From Bdellovibrionales bacterium (GTDB taxonomy: Bacteria; Bdellovibrionota; UBA1018), in NCBI GenBank assembly GCA_018266355.1, contig JAFEAP010000025.1, positions 176,122-240,121 on the forward strand: a stretch of DNA of 64,000 bases. The letters run 5' to 3'. Position numbers and translations under genes: made by a program. Positions 1 to 9,945 of this stretch are shown here, one piece after another; position 1 is the first letter of the stretch; each line of letters starts with the position of its first letter. Below the pieces are notes generated by a model. The model ran no database searches. It worked only from the letters and a program-made list of their open reading frames with translations, and was not told the origin of the DNA.

Positions 1-1650
1 GGCGATGTATTTCACACGCTTTGCGAGAAACTTGAGGTTCAAAGTAAAGCTCTAGGCGGAAGAGTGTTCGACGTGCTGGGTGAGGCATTCGAGGACATCT
101 CGCTCAAGGATTTATTAATTCGTGCAATTCGTACCGCCGACAGCGAAGCCGTTCGCCGAGAAATTCGCAAGGTTGTGTCAGATAGCCTCGAAACCGAGAG
201 AATCCAGCAGCTCTACAAGCGCAACGCCCTGGTTGAGCAGCACATGAGCCTCGATCAGCTCTACAAAGTCAAAGAGGACATGGATCGCGCCGAGGCGCGC
301 AAACTTCAGCCTTACTTCATCCGGTCATTCTTCGATGAGGCTTTCAAGTCGCTCGGCGGAGACATTCGTGCGCGGGAAACTGGTCGATGGGAAATCGCAC
401 ACGTTCCGCCCGCAGTAATCGAACGGGCCAAGCAGCTTCTGGGGTCTCGGCATCCGGTGACTCGAACCTATCAACGAGTATGTTTCGAGAAAAATGTCGT
501 ACCAATCGAAGATCGTCCAAAAGTTGACCTTATTCACCCCGGCCACCCCCTGATGGCTGCGGTGACGGACATCATTCTTGAGAAAAATCGCGGAAAGCTC
601 CGCGAAGGGGCCATCCTTATTGATCCCGCAGATGAATCAACAGAGCCTCGCGTGGTCTTTATGTTGGAGCATTCGATCAAGGAAAGCTCAGGAGAACAAA
701 AAGTCGTCTCTCAAGCTTTGCAGTTTGTTTCCATCGACAAAAACCTGCAACCCACGAATGCGGGATGGGCTCCTCATATCGACCTTCGCGCCATCAAAAC
801 CGAAGAACGCGCTCTCGTGGCCGACGTGATCGGCGCTCCGTGGTTGAAGACTGAGCTAGAAACAAAAGCGCTGGCCTACGCTTCGCAGGAAATGGCCCCG
901 CATCACTTCAAGGAAACCAAGGAGCGCCGAGAAGTCTTTGCCGACAAGGTAAACCAGGCAGTTCACGAGCGACTTACGAAAGAAATTTCCTATTGGGAAG
1001 ATCGCTACATCAAGCTTAAAGAGCAACAGAGCGAAGGCAAGCAACCTAAGATGCAGCCGGAAAACGCTCGACGAAAAGTAGAAGAACTCAACGCACGATT
1101 GGATCAACGAAAAAAAGAAATCGCGACGATGAGAAACGTGATTTCATCGACCCCCAATGTAATCGGTGGTGCACTTATTATTCCGGCAGGTCTTCTCGCT
1201 CAAAAATCCGGCGATACCACATTCACGATCAGTGCCGAAGCCCGCAAGCGGATCGAAAAGATCGCTATGAACGCCGTTATGGATACAGAGAGAGCTCTCG
1301 GCCATCACGTATTCGACGTTTCTGCGGAAAAATGCGGCTGGGATGTGACGGCGCGAATTCCACCGAAGGGTGAAGTTATTTTTGAAGATCGACATATCGA
1401 AGTGAAGGGCCGCACCAAAGGCCAGGAAACCATCACTGTCACTGCGAACGAGATCATGTACGCTCTAAACCAGCGTGAGAAGTTCATCTTGGCGATCGTG
1501 ATTGTCGATGGCGAGAAGTTCGAAGGGCCGTACTACGTTAAAAACCCATTCAAGAGTCCGCCGGACTTTCAGAGCGAAAGCCGAAATGTACCCCTAAAGG
1601 AGCTTTTAAAAATGGCGGTATCGCCTAAAGACACTCTGAGGAACGCGTGA
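1..1650 (+). CDS. Helicase-like defence protein, C-terminal part with DUF3883 nuclease-like domain (5' partial)
   Basis: The reading frame is open at base 1, so this is the last 549 residues of a longer protein. The first visible part fits the region behind the motor core of a large SNF2/DEAD-type helicase; the motor itself would lie outside the window, so helicase is inferred from family knowledge and neighbours. A long charged stretch (about nt 900-1130) should be coiled coil. The C-terminus resembles DUF3883: a GWDV motif (Asp codon at 1342) and, 18 codons later, IEVKG (Glu 1399, Lys 1405). This D...ExK spacing is that of PD-(D/E)XK nucleases, so a DNA-cleaving end is plausible. Its stop overlaps the methyltransferase start by 4 nt, arguing for one transcript and a shared complex. 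Confidence 0.75.
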   Translation, partial: GDVFHTLCEKLEVQSKALGGRVFDVLGEAFEDISLKDLLIRAIRTADSEAVRREIRKVVSDSLETERIQQLYKRNALVEQHMSLDQLYKVKEDMDRAEARKLQPYFIRSFFDEAFKSLGGDIRARETGRWEIAHVPPAVIERAKQLLGSRHPVTRTYQRVCFEKNVVPIEDRPKVDLIHPGHPLMAAVTDIILEKNRGKLREGAILIDPADESTEPRVVFMLEHSIKESSGEQKVVSQALQFVSIDKNLQPTNAGWAPHIDLRAIKTEERALVADVIGAPWLKTELETKALAYASQEMAPHHFKETKERREVFADKVNQAVHERLTKEISYWEDRYIKLKEQQSEGKQPKMQPENARRKVEELNARLDQRKKEIATMRNVISSTPNVIGGALIIPAGLLAQKSGDTTFTISAEARKRIEKIAMNAVMDTERALGHHVFDVSAEKCGWDVTARIPPKGEVIFEDRHIEVKGRTKGQETITVTANEIMYALNQREKFILAIVIVDGEKFEGPYYVKNPFKSPPDFQSESRNVPLKELLKMAVSPKDTLRNA

Positions 1651-4628
1651 CACAAGAATTGAAAATCCCCAAAAAGCTGATTGAAGTCGCGCTTCCTCTT
1701 GATGCAATCAATGTGGCGTCAGCGCGCGAGAAGTCCATTCGTCATGGACACCCGAGCACCCTTCATCTCTGGTGGGCTCGGCGTCCACTCGCCGCTGCTC
1801 GCGCTGTAATCTTTGCCCAAATGGTCAATGATCCATCGTGGAAGTGGGAGATGGAACATCCGGGTGAAATACCGCCTAGCCAAATGAGAGCGAGCTGGGC
1901 TGCAAGCCGCAAGCGTATCTTTGGGATCATCGAAGAGCTGGTTAAGTGGGAGAGCACGACTAACGATGTAGTATTGGAAAAAGCGCGAGCAGAAATCTAC
2001 AAATCCTGGCGCGAGGTCTGTGAGCTAAATAAAGACCATCCGCAAGCCACCGAACTGTTCAACCCAGAAAAGTTGCCCGCGTTTCACGATCCATTTGCTG
2101 GAGGGGGTGCCCTACCATTAGAGGCGCAACGGCTGGGGCTAGAGAGCTATGCGTCTGATTTGAACCCAGTCGCAGTTACGATCAATAAAGCGATGATCGA
2201 AATCCCTCCGCGTTTTTCCGGTCGGAAACCAGTAGGGCCGATCCCGCCGGGTGAACGTCAGACGGCTCTTATGGAGGACTGGAGCGGGGCTAAGGGATTA
2301 GCTGAAGATGTACGCCGCTATGGCGCGTGGATGCGTGCTGAAGCCCAGCAGCGGATTGGGCACCTATATCCACAGGTTGAGATCACTGCAGAGATGGCGA
2401 AGGAACGTCCAGATCTAAAGCCATTATTAGGTGAGAAACTAACTGTAATTGCGTGGCTATGGGCACGTACGGTCAAAAGTCCCAATCCGGCATACAGCCA
2501 TGTCGATGTTCCTCTGGCTTCTACTTTTGTTCTTTCTAGTAAAGAAGGCAAAGAAAACTATGTTCATCCCATAGTCAAGGGCGACACCTACCGATTCGCA
2601 GTGAAGGTTGGAGCACCGCCTGAAGAAGCAATGAATGGTACTGCGGCAGGAAAGCGTGGTGGCTTCCACTGCTTGATATCGAATTCACCCATTGACTACG
2701 ATTACATTCGAGCTGAAGGCACGGCTGGACGCATGAGTAAGAAACTCATGGCTATAGTTGCAGAGGGTACACGCGGCCGCATCTATATCACACCGACTTC
2801 GGAGCATGAAACCATTGCGCGATCGGCGCAGCCTAAGTGGAAACCGAATGCAAAGCTGCACGGAAAGTGCCGTGTTAATGTCAGCAACTACGGGCTTGAT
2901 GTTTTCGGCGATCTTTTTACCTCTCGTCAACTCGTGGCATTGACCACATTCTCAGATCTGGTGACCGAAGCCATCGCCAAAGCTAAAGCTGATGCCTTGG
3001 CAGCTGGCCTCGCAGGCGATGATCACAGCCTCGATAAGGGTGGTACCGGAGCCACAGCCTACGCCGAAGCCGTTGGAGTATATTTATCACTGGCATCTAG
3101 CAAGTTAGCAGACAGCAACTCCGAAATTTGTACTTGGATGCCAGGTGTAAAGTATGAGGTGGTGAGGACAACATTCTCCCGACAGGCCTTGCCCATGACA
3201 TGGGATTTTGCCGAATCAAATCCATTTGCTGAATCATCCGGAGATTTATATGAGCACATCAAGAGACTAAATAAATTCTTTGAGCTTTCGTGTTCCCACG
3301 CTCAAGGACGAGTCGGAGTTGCAAACCAACAGGATGCCCAAAATTCCGAATATTCAATTAACAAGCTCATTTCCACGGACCCTCCTTACTACGACAACAT
3401 TAGCTACGCTGACTTGTCCGACTTCTTCTATGTTTGGTTGAGCCGATCTCTAAAGCATATCTATCCTAGCCTATTTGCTGCATCTGAAGCGCCAAAGGTC
3501 GAGGAATTGGTCGCGACCCCTTATCGCCACGGAGGCAAGGAGCAAGCTGAGAAGTTCTTTCTTGATGGTATGACTACCTCTATGCACCATTTGGTGCAGC
3601 AAGCGCATCCCGCTTTTCCGGTCACGATCTATTACGCTTTCAAGCAATCCGAGACGACCAATGAGGCCGGCACTTCGAGTACAGGTTGGGAGACATTTCT
3701 CGAAGCCGTGCTTAAAGCGGGCTTCTCACTTACGGGTACTTGGCCAATGCGAACAGAACGAGATTCCCGCTCCATTGGTATCGGCACCAACGCTCTCGCT
3801 TCTAGTATTGTTCTTGTTTGTCGCCAGCGACATGCTGACGCGGCCACAACTTCACGTCGCGAATTCATCCGCAAACTTAACACGGTGTTACCTGAAGCCC
3901 TGAGTGAGATGACCCAAGGTACCGGCGACGGACAATCTCCCATCGCCCCGGTCGATTTATCACAAGCTATCATCGGTCCGGGTATGGCGATCTTCAGTAA
4001 ATACTCGGCGGTTCTCGAGGCCGATGGAAAACCCATGTCAGTTAAGACTGCTCTCCAACTCATCAACCGCTTCATCGCCGAAGACGACTTTGATCACGAC
4101 ACTCAGTTTTGCCTAAGTTGGTTCGATGGACATGGCTGGGATCAGGGAAGATTTGGTGAGGCTGACGTGCTTGCCCGCGCCAAAGGCACCAGCGTAGACG
4201 GCCTCAAATCCAGTGGTGTTGTCGAAAGTAGTGCGGGCACTCTGCGATTACTGCGCCCGCTCGAACTACCAGGAAACTGGACACCAGATGGCGACAATAG
4301 AATTTCCGTATGGGAAATACTCCATAACATGATCCACAGCTTAAGTACCGAAGGTGAAACAGGTGCGGGCGATATTCTTTCCAAGATCAGTCGCTATTCT
4401 GAAAACATCCGCACCCTCGCTTACCGACTTTACACTCTATGCGAACGTAAAGGTTGGGCTCAGGATGCTGGCCAATACAACACCCTCATACTTGCGTGGG
4501 ATGGAATTGAGGCCGCAGCACGTTTGGTTGGCTATACGGGAACTCAGGCTGATCTTTTTGGAGAATCGAACTCAAAAGAGTCTGAATCAAAACTTACGAA
4601 GAAGAAGACAACGAGGAAAAAGAAATGA
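1647..4628 (+). CDS. DUF1156-containing DNA (adenine) methyltransferase
   Basis: A 993-residue protein that starts with the DUF1156 signature ([16 protein letters not shown], then [16 protein letters not shown]). It carries the SAM-binding motif DPFAGGG at residue 148 and the catalytic DPPYY at residue 578. DPPY indicates an exocyclic amino methyltransferase, most likely N6-adenine. The roughly 430 residues between the two motifs are much longer than in a simple Dam-type enzyme and probably hold DNA-recognition or partner-binding elements. The Lys/Arg-rich tail overlaps the ATPase start by ATGA. Family members (COG1743) occur in defence islands beside DUF499 ATPases and helicases, so the expected job is marking self DNA. 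The target sequence cannot be read from the protein. Confidence 0.9.
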   Translation: MTQELKIPKKLIEVALPLDAINVASAREKSIRHGHPSTLHLWWARRPLAAARAVIFAQMVNDPSWKWEMEHPGEIPPSQMRASWAASRKRIFGIIEELVKWESTTNDVVLEKARAEIYKSWREVCELNKDHPQATELFNPEKLPAFHDPFAGGGALPLEAQRLGLESYASDLNPVAVTINKAMIEIPPRFSGRKPVGPIPPGERQTALMEDWSGAKGLAEDVRRYGAWMRAEAQQRIGHLYPQVEITAEMAKERPDLKPLLGEKLTVIAWLWARTVKSPNPAYSHVDVPLASTFVLSSKEGKENYVHPIVKGDTYRFAVKVGAPPEEAMNGTAAGKRGGFHCLISNSPIDYDYIRAEGTAGRMSKKLMAIVAEGTRGRIYITPTSEHETIARSAQPKWKPNAKLHGKCRVNVSNYGLDVFGDLFTSRQLVALTTFSDLVTEAIAKAKADALAAGLAGDDHSLDKGGTGATAYAEAVGVYLSLASSKLADSNSEICTWMPGVKYEVVRTTFSRQALPMTWDFAESNPFAESSGDLYEHIKRLNKFFELSCSHAQGRVGVANQQDAQNSEYSINKLISTDPPYYDNISYADLSDFFYVWLSRSLKHIYPSLFAASEAPKVEELVATPYRHGGKEQAEKFFLDGMTTSMHHLVQQAHPAFPVTIYYAFKQSETTNEAGTSSTGWETFLEAVLKAGFSLTGTWPMRTERDSRSIGIGTNALASSIVLVCRQRHADAATTSRREFIRKLNTVLPEALSEMTQGTGDGQSPIAPVDLSQAIIGPGMAIFSKYSAVLEADGKPMSVKTALQLINRFIAEDDFDHDTQFCLSWFDGHGWDQGRFGEADVLARAKGTSVDGLKSSGVVESSAGTLRLLRPLELPGNWTPDGDNRISVWEILHNMIHSLSTEGETGAGDILSKISRYSENIRTLAYRLYTLCERKGWAQDAGQYNTLILAWDGIEAAARLVGYTGTQADLFGESNSKESESKLTKKKTTRKKK

Positions 4629-7471
4629 CGTTGAAACCGTGGCGAGAACTCATCACTCCTCATAAAGACGTTTTAGACGGTACGTTCAAGCAAAGTGAAT
4701 TTGCGGCTGATCTTACCCAAGTACAAAGCGGGGCAGCTCCAAGCGAATACAAAGACGCCGAAAATTTTTTTCAGCGCACATATATCACTGAGGGCATGCG
4801 TCTCCTCCTTGACTCTGTTGCCAGACGCATCTCTGGCAAGGGTGGAGATCCCGTTATTCAACTTCAAACATCCTTCGGCGGCGGCAAAACCCACGCACTC
4901 TTGGCTGTTTTCCACTTGGCTCGTCGTGAGGTCAGCCCAGAAAAGATGAGCGGAATTCCGCCGATCCTTGATACCGCCGGAATCACCGATCTTCCGAAGG
5001 CAAGGGTTGCGGTCATTGATGGCAACAATATGTCGCCGAGCAAGCCGCGCAAACGCGGGTCAATTTCGGTGAACACCATTTGGGGTGAAATCGCCTGGCA
5101 ACTTCTTGGAGAGCCTGGCTACAAAATTATTGCTGAAGCAGACAAAGAAGGAACCTCGCCGGGAAAAGAGCTTCTGGTCGAATTACTTAAAAACGCCGCT
5201 CCCTGTGTCGTGCTGATTGACGAGCTGGTCGCTTTCATTCGTCAGCTTGAGTCCGGAAAGTCTTATGTTGGCGGCACGTTCGAGAGTAATTTGAGCTTCA
5301 TTCAGGCTCTGACAGAAGCCATGAAATCCGTTCCCAATGCCCTGCTCTTAGCTTCATTGCCCGAATCTGAAATTGAAGTCGCAGGCCCTATGGGCAAGCT
5401 CGCCCTCGATTCTCTCGAAAAGTATTTTGCCAGAGTTGAATCCGTGTGGAAGCCCGTAGCAACTCAAGAAGCGTTTGAGATCGTAAAGCGTCGTCTATTC
5501 GAGGGCGCAGGAAACCGTTCCGAAATTGAGAAAGTCTGTAAGACATTTTTTAATTTCTACATTGAGAACAACACAAAGTTTCCTTCGGAAACTCAAGCTA
5601 GTCAGTATTTCGATCGCCTCATTCAATCGTACCCGATCCATCCAGAGGTGTTTGATCGTCTTTATGCCGATTGGTCGACGCTTGAGAAATTCCAAAGAAC
5701 TCGTGGCGTACTTCAATACCTTGCGATTGTCATTCATCGGCTGTGGAATTCGGATGATCGCGATCCAATGGTAATGCCCGGTTCGCTTCCACTTGAAGAT
5801 GTGAATGTTCGTACAAAGAGCATCCACTACCTGCCTCAAGGCTGGGAACCAGTTATCGAAACTGAAATTGACGGCCCTCGTTCCATCCCGGCGGAAATCG
5901 ACGGCAAAGAAACCCGCATGGGTGCGATTCGAGCTGCCCGGAGGCTGGCCCGCACACTGTTTCTGGGGAGTGCGCCCTCCACAAACGCCCAAGGCGCGAG
6001 AGGCTTGGCCCTAGATCATATCATCCTCGGCGCGGCCATTCCCGGACAGGTGATCGGGGTATATGAAGACGCGCTGAAGCGGCTCCGCGACCAGCTTCAA
6101 TATCTATTTGGAGACAATAATCGTTATTGGTTCGATACGCGAGCGAACCTACGAAAGGAAATGGAGTCTCGTAAGCTCCGACTTGATGGACGAGAACATA
6201 TCGTCCCATGCATTCGTGAGTTTGTCTCGGAAGAGCTGCGCGGACATTCTGTTTTTTCCGGCATTCATGTCTTCACCGAATCGGCAGACATCCCAGACGA
6301 AATCGGAAGCGGGCCTCGACTTGTAGTTTTGCCCCCAGATTTTTCAAGTGCTTACTCTCGGGCGAATGCGGCGTCAGCCCAAGACGCGGCCAACAAAATC
6401 CTCGAAAAACGCGGCGACCAACCACGACAACGTCGCAACCGTCTTGTCTTTTTAGCGTCCGATTACGATTCACTTTCGCGTCTCAAAGAAAACGTGAAGA
6501 CCTACCTTGCATGGGAATCCATCAATAAAGACATCAAGGACGAAAAACTCAATCTCGACACCCACAACAGGCGACAAGCAAAAGATGCCTTTGAGCAGTC
6601 CGAACGGGTTTTGCTCCAAAGCATTAGAGATTCGTTCAAGTGGATTTTAAATCCCTATGAAGAACCAACCTCGGGGCGCTTCAATTTGAAGTGGGAAGCG
6701 GCTCAAGTTTCCACCGGAGGATCGAACTTCATCGGCGCGATCGAAAACAAGATGCGCGAGGAAGAATGGATTATCACCGAGTGGTCTCCAATTCATCTCA
6801 CGAACATTCTGAAGCAATGGTACTTCAAGGATGGTCAAGCTGACGTCGTGACCAAAAAAGTCCTTAACGACTTCGCGAGCTATCTCTATCTTCCAAGACT
6901 GACATCGGAGTCCGTCTTGAAAAACGCCATCGCTGAAGGCGTTATAGCCGAGGATTTTTTCGGCTTCGCACAGGGAAAATCCGGCGACCGCTATCTGGGC
7001 CTTAAAATCGGGTCGCCTACCAGTGTCTTTATCGACGATACATCTCTCCTTATCGAAAAAAGCGTTGCACTGAAGCAACGCGAACAAGAGCGATCTGAGT
7101 CAGCGGCTTCTCCGGTCGAGCCCGGCACAAACCCAAGCCCTTCCACTGGAAGCGGGTTTACTGGATCAGCTGCTAGTTCAAACCCAAGCGCCACTCACGG
7201 TACGGGATCGGTAAACTGCTTTACGGCCTCCAAGGAGCTGAACTCACGAAACGCTAAACTTCACTTTAATGACATAATTGAAAAGGTGTTACGTCAGCTC
7301 ACCGAGCGCGTATCCACATCGGTTAGTATTTCGATTAGCATCGAAGCTACTGACGAGCATGAGTTTGGACAGGAAGTACAAAGAACCATCCTTTCCGCGT
7401 GTGAGGAGCTTCAGTTCAGTCGAAGCGAGTTTTATAGAAACTCGGACGCTAGTGGGGGTGGTCGCCAATGA
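4625..7471 (+). CDS. DUF499 family AAA+ ATPase of a defence module
   Basis: A 948-residue protein of the DUF499/COG1483 family. The P-loop reads SFGGGKTH (Gly85 to Thr89) and Walker B reads VVLIDE (Asp199, Glu200), so ATP hydrolysis is expected. The C-terminal third contains a low-complexity Ser/Thr/Pro/Gly linker (about nt 7090-7215) before a short terminal domain. In known neighbourhoods this ATPase accompanies DUF1156 methyltransferases and a helicase; its exact role is unproven, and a motor that couples recognition to cleavage or methylation is inference. The start overlaps the methyltransferase stop by 4 nt and its own stop overlaps a possible 22-codon ORF by 4 nt, both signs of translational coupling. 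Confidence 0.88.
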   Translation: MTLKPWRELITPHKDVLDGTFKQSEFAADLTQVQSGAAPSEYKDAENFFQRTYITEGMRLLLDSVARRISGKGGDPVIQLQTSFGGGKTHALLAVFHLARREVSPEKMSGIPPILDTAGITDLPKARVAVIDGNNMSPSKPRKRGSISVNTIWGEIAWQLLGEPGYKIIAEADKEGTSPGKELLVELLKNAAPCVVLIDELVAFIRQLESGKSYVGGTFESNLSFIQALTEAMKSVPNALLLASLPESEIEVAGPMGKLALDSLEKYFARVESVWKPVATQEAFEIVKRRLFEGAGNRSEIEKVCKTFFNFYIENNTKFPSETQASQYFDRLIQSYPIHPEVFDRLYADWSTLEKFQRTRGVLQYLAIVIHRLWNSDDRDPMVMPGSLPLEDVNVRTKSIHYLPQGWEPVIETEIDGPRSIPAEIDGKETRMGAIRAARRLARTLFLGSAPSTNAQGARGLALDHIILGAAIPGQVIGVYEDALKRLRDQLQYLFGDNNRYWFDTRANLRKEMESRKLRLDGREHIVPCIREFVSEELRGHSVFSGIHVFTESADIPDEIGSGPRLVVLPPDFSSAYSRANAASAQDAANKILEKRGDQPRQRRNRLVFLASDYDSLSRLKENVKTYLAWESINKDIKDEKLNLDTHNRRQAKDAFEQSERVLLQSIRDSFKWILNPYEEPTSGRFNLKWEAAQVSTGGSNFIGAIENKMREEEWIITEWSPIHLTNILKQWYFKDGQADVVTKKVLNDFASYLYLPRLTSESVLKNAIAEGVIAEDFFGFAQGKSGDRYLGLKIGSPTSVFIDDTSLLIEKSVALKQREQERSESAASPVEPGTNPSPSTGSGFTGSAASSNPSATHGTGSVNCFTASKELNSRNAKLHFNDIIEKVLRQLTERVSTSVSISISIEATDEHEFGQEVQRTILSACEELQFSRSEFYRNSDASGGGRQ

Positions 7472-7536
7472 CGGCACATCACTTGCTCATAAAGGCGGCT
7501 ACGAAGAATCAACGAAACCACGGAGGTGTATCGTGA
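7468..7536 (+). CDS. Possible 22-codon coupling ORF
   Basis: An ATG at 7468 overlaps the DUF499 stop as ATGA. The frame runs 22 codons and stops at 7534-7536, where its TGA overlaps the next gene's GTG start as GTGA. It also spans the next gene's GGAGGTG ribosome site. The peptide is basic and shows no domain. It may only keep ribosomes moving from one cistron to the next. A chance frame is equally possible because it is so short. Confidence 0.3.
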   Translation: MTAHHLLIKAATKNQRNHGGVS

Positions 7537-7904
7537 ACACTAGCGGTGCAGTGAAATTGCAGAAGATAATTAAAGCGTTGCAGGCTAACGGGGTAACGAA
7601 AAACATCGTCCTTCGCGGTCCCACTGATAACATTTTGTGGATTGAAAAGCGGACAAGAGAGTCCGAAAGCCGAACGGAATTCGCTTTTCAAATACGGATC
7701 GAACGCGTTGCCGGAAAAGATATTTGGTGGCCGATTTCTTACAATAGCGTGAGTGGTGAAGCGATCAGTTGCGAAACTGTCGCCAACGGAAGAACGCTCA
7801 CAAATTTTGTGAAGCAAGATGTCCTGATCGAACTCGCGGAAAGCTGGGCGAAAACTCTGGAGGCCGAGCTGGTAGCAAAGACTGTGGGCAATGCACTTCG
7901 ATGA
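7533..7904 (+). CDS. Unknown small protein of the defence operon
   Basis: A 123-residue protein that I do not recognise. The GTG start is chosen because GGAGGTG lies 4 nt upstream (7522-7528); the frame is open further upstream, but that part overlaps the ATPase gene and reads as out-of-frame noise. The N-terminal 20 residues should form a helix (KLQKIIKALQ), followed by alternating hydrophobic and charged segments typical of beta strands and a C-terminal amphipathic helix. There is no signal peptide or membrane segment. Its stop overlaps the TcmP-like start as ATGA. Its position between the ATPase and the three-Cys pair suggests an accessory or adaptor subunit, which is inference only. Confidence 0.75.
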   Translation: MNTSGAVKLQKIIKALQANGVTKNIVLRGPTDNILWIEKRTRESESRTEFAFQIRIERVAGKDIWWPISYNSVSGEAISCETVANGRTLTNFVKQDVLIELAESWAKTLEAELVAKTVGNALR

Positions 7905-8806
7905 CGAGCTTTAAGTTGGCTAAGCAAGGTGTTCAAAATTTCGGCGGAGGATGGACGGAAGATAAACTCAAGAGCGTCCAAAAATATCTGGCTGCCTACG
8001 CGACCATCATGCAGAAGCAAAAATTCAAATTTGCTTATATTGATGCCTTTGCTGGAACTGGGTATCGAGAACAAAAAACTCAAGACAAAACGTCCTCGGA
8101 ATCGCTGCTTGCAGCCGACCTCGCCGGAGAAGAACCGCAGAAATTTTTAGATGGATCAGCACGGGTTGCGTTGAAAGTTGAGCCCCGATTTGATCGCTAT
8201 ATCTTTATCGAAAAAAACGAAACTCGTTTCAAAGAACTTGAGGGATTGAAGTCTGAATTTCCGGACAAGGCCAAGGACATTCAGCTTATTAATGCTGACG
8301 CCAATACATTTCTGAAGGACTTCTGTAATAAAAAATGGAACGCGCATCGAGCGGTGATCTTTCTTGATCCTTATGGAATGCAGGTCCATTGGGACACAAT
8401 TCAGACCATAGCAAAGACGAAGGCTATCGATTTGTGGATTTTATTCCCTCTTGGCTCAGGGGTGAGCCGCCTACTTAGGCGTGACGGCCAGATCGACCAA
8501 GCCATGAGAGAAAAGCTGGACAACTTGTTCGGCGAAAAAGACTGGTACGATGCTTTTTACGAGAAGAAAAAGCAGCAGAGCCTCTTTACGGACGAAGTAT
8601 CCGTAGAAAAAGTCGCCAGCTTCAAAAGTATCGAAAAGTATTTTGTAAGCCGGTTAAAAACGATTTTTCCCTCGGTAGCGCCTAATCCGCTGCCGCTCTA
8701 CAACTCCAAGAACGTCCCTCTTTTCTTGCTCTGTTTTGCGGCGGCGAATGAAAAGGGCGGTCCAACCGCGGTCAAGATTGCCCGCGATATTTTAAGGAAG
8801 AAATAA
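7901..8806 (+). CDS. tcmP: Three-Cys-motif partner protein, TcmP-like
   Basis: A 301-residue protein with the hallmark opening of the TcmP family: a conserved Trp-rich N-terminus ([10 protein letters not shown]), a Rossmann-like glycine motif DAFAGTG at Asp48 and a LDPYG motif at Asp156. These two motifs resemble SAM-dependent methyltransferases, although the family's activity is not established. The start at 7901 overlaps the previous stop as ATGA; the longer upstream frame is a shadow of that gene. The stop TAA shares one base with the ATG of the Gp37/Gp68 gene. That adjacency is the pairing for which the family is named, so the two products very likely act together. Confidence 0.85.
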   Translation: MTSFKLAKQGVQNFGGGWTEDKLKSVQKYLAAYATIMQKQKFKFAYIDAFAGTGYREQKTQDKTSSESLLAADLAGEEPQKFLDGSARVALKVEPRFDRYIFIEKNETRFKELEGLKSEFPDKAKDIQLINADANTFLKDFCNKKWNAHRAVIFLDPYGMQVHWDTIQTIAKTKAIDLWILFPLGSGVSRLLRRDGQIDQAMREKLDNLFGEKDWYDAFYEKKKQQSLFTDEVSVEKVASFKSIEKYFVSRLKTIFPSVAPNPLPLYNSKNVPLFLLCFAAANEKGGPTAVKIARDILRKK

Positions 8807-9513
8807 TGGCAACACAATCAGACATCGAATGGACTGAAGTCACATGGAACCCACTTACTGGCTGCAATAAAATCAGTCAGGGATGCAAAAACTGTTACGC
8901 CGAAAGAATGGCAAAACGCCTTCAGGCGATGGGACAAAATAATTACAGGAATGGGTTTAAGCTAACACTTCACCCCCACACCCTGAGCTATCCACTTCAC
9001 TGGAGAACGCCAAAGATCATCTTTGTGAATTCGATGAGCGATCTTTTTCATAAAGACGTTCCTGACGACTACATTCAAGACGTTTTCAGCGTGATGAACC
9101 AGGCGTCGTGGCATCGTTTTCAAGTGTTGACGAAACGGGCTGATCGACTCCCGAAAATTAACAAGAAGCTCAACTGGTCAGACAACATTTGGATGGGCGT
9201 GTCCGTCGAATCAAAAGACTATGTTGATAGAATCGACGATCTCAGAAAGACGAAAGCAGCGGTTAAGTTCCTTTCGTTGGAGCCGCTTCTTGGGCCACTC
9301 CAAAAACTGAACCTAAAAGGTATTGATTGGGTCATCGCCGGAGGAGAGTCTGGGCCTGGCGCTCGTCCTATGGACCCTGAGTGGGTACGGGATATTCGAG
9401 ATCAGTGCAAAAAAGCCAAAGTCGCATTTTTCTTCAAGCAATGGGGCGGCGTTTGGAAAAAACGAACCGGACGCGTACTCGATGGCCGAACCTGGGATCA
9501 GATGCCGACATAG
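8806..9513 (+). CDS. Gp37/Gp68 (DUF5131) family three-Cys-motif protein
   Basis: A 235-residue protein matching the phage Gp37/Gp68 family. It opens with WNPLTGC and carries three cysteines, C20-x6-C27-x2-C30, within [15 protein letters not shown]. Three closely spaced cysteines followed by a barrel-like repeat pattern ([49 protein letters not shown]) recall radical-SAM folds, but the spacing differs from the classical C-x3-C-x2-C. An iron-sulfur cluster is therefore inferred, not shown. It follows tcmP with a 1-nt overlap. Phages also carry such genes, so it could modify nucleic acid or a nucleotide; the substrate is unknown. Confidence 0.88.
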   Translation: MATQSDIEWTEVTWNPLTGCNKISQGCKNCYAERMAKRLQAMGQNNYRNGFKLTLHPHTLSYPLHWRTPKIIFVNSMSDLFHKDVPDDYIQDVFSVMNQASWHRFQVLTKRADRLPKINKKLNWSDNIWMGVSVESKDYVDRIDDLRKTKAAVKFLSLEPLLGPLQKLNLKGIDWVIAGGESGPGARPMDPEWVRDIRDQCKKAKVAFFFKQWGGVWKKRTGRVLDGRTWDQMPT

Positions 9514-9522
9514 AGCTTACAT

Positions 9523-9945
9523 ATGCCACACACAGCAAGAGTACCTACCAACATTCAGCCGGGCTTTGATTACCTGCCGCACAGTCATCATCGAAATGGA
9601 ATGGCTGGAAAGTCGCAGTGGAGTATTGCGATAAATGAGGAGGTCGAATGTTTTCGAGACGCGGTTCATGGGCAGTGGTTTTTTCAAGGGGACGGCTGGG
9701 GATTGCATCGAATTTTAGGTCAAGCTGCGCATCTTGGGGTCGCAAAGGATCGCAGAACTAAATTGTTCTTGGCGAAGTTCGTGAACAAAACATCCCAGAC
9801 AGTGTGGCATGGTTACCCGGCAGATCATCAGAATAACCAGCAGGATATTCCCGCTGTTGAAGTTCAAAGAATTTGGTTGGAGAGCCAGATTTTACCGCCG
9901 CCGAAAATAAGGAAAATTGCGCGAGGTCAGCCTTGCAGCCTATAA
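9523..9945 (+). CDS. Conserved hypothetical protein of defence operon
   Basis: A 140-residue frame starting 9 nt after the Gp37/Gp68 stop. The convincing part begins near the internal Met at 9601 (MAGKSQWSI) and runs to an ending rich in charged residues (DIPAVEVQRIWLE, then IRKIARGQPC), which looks like a small alpha/beta domain with a nucleic-acid-binding tail. The first 26 residues are compositionally odd and no good ribosome site precedes either Met, so the true start may be 9601. I cannot name a family. Its last 13 nt overlap the next gene, which keeps it in the operon. Confidence 0.65.
   Translation: MPHTARVPTNIQPGFDYLPHSHHRNGMAGKSQWSIAINEEVECFRDAVHGQWFFQGDGWGLHRILGQAAHLGVAKDRRTKLFLAKFVNKTSQTVWHGYPADHQNNQQDIPAVEVQRIWLESQILPPPKIRKIARGQPCSL

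Noticed and set aside
7278..7532. Upstream extension of the 123-residue defence-operon protein
   Set aside because: It overlaps the ATPase gene in another frame; the GTG at 7533 has a strong ribosome site.
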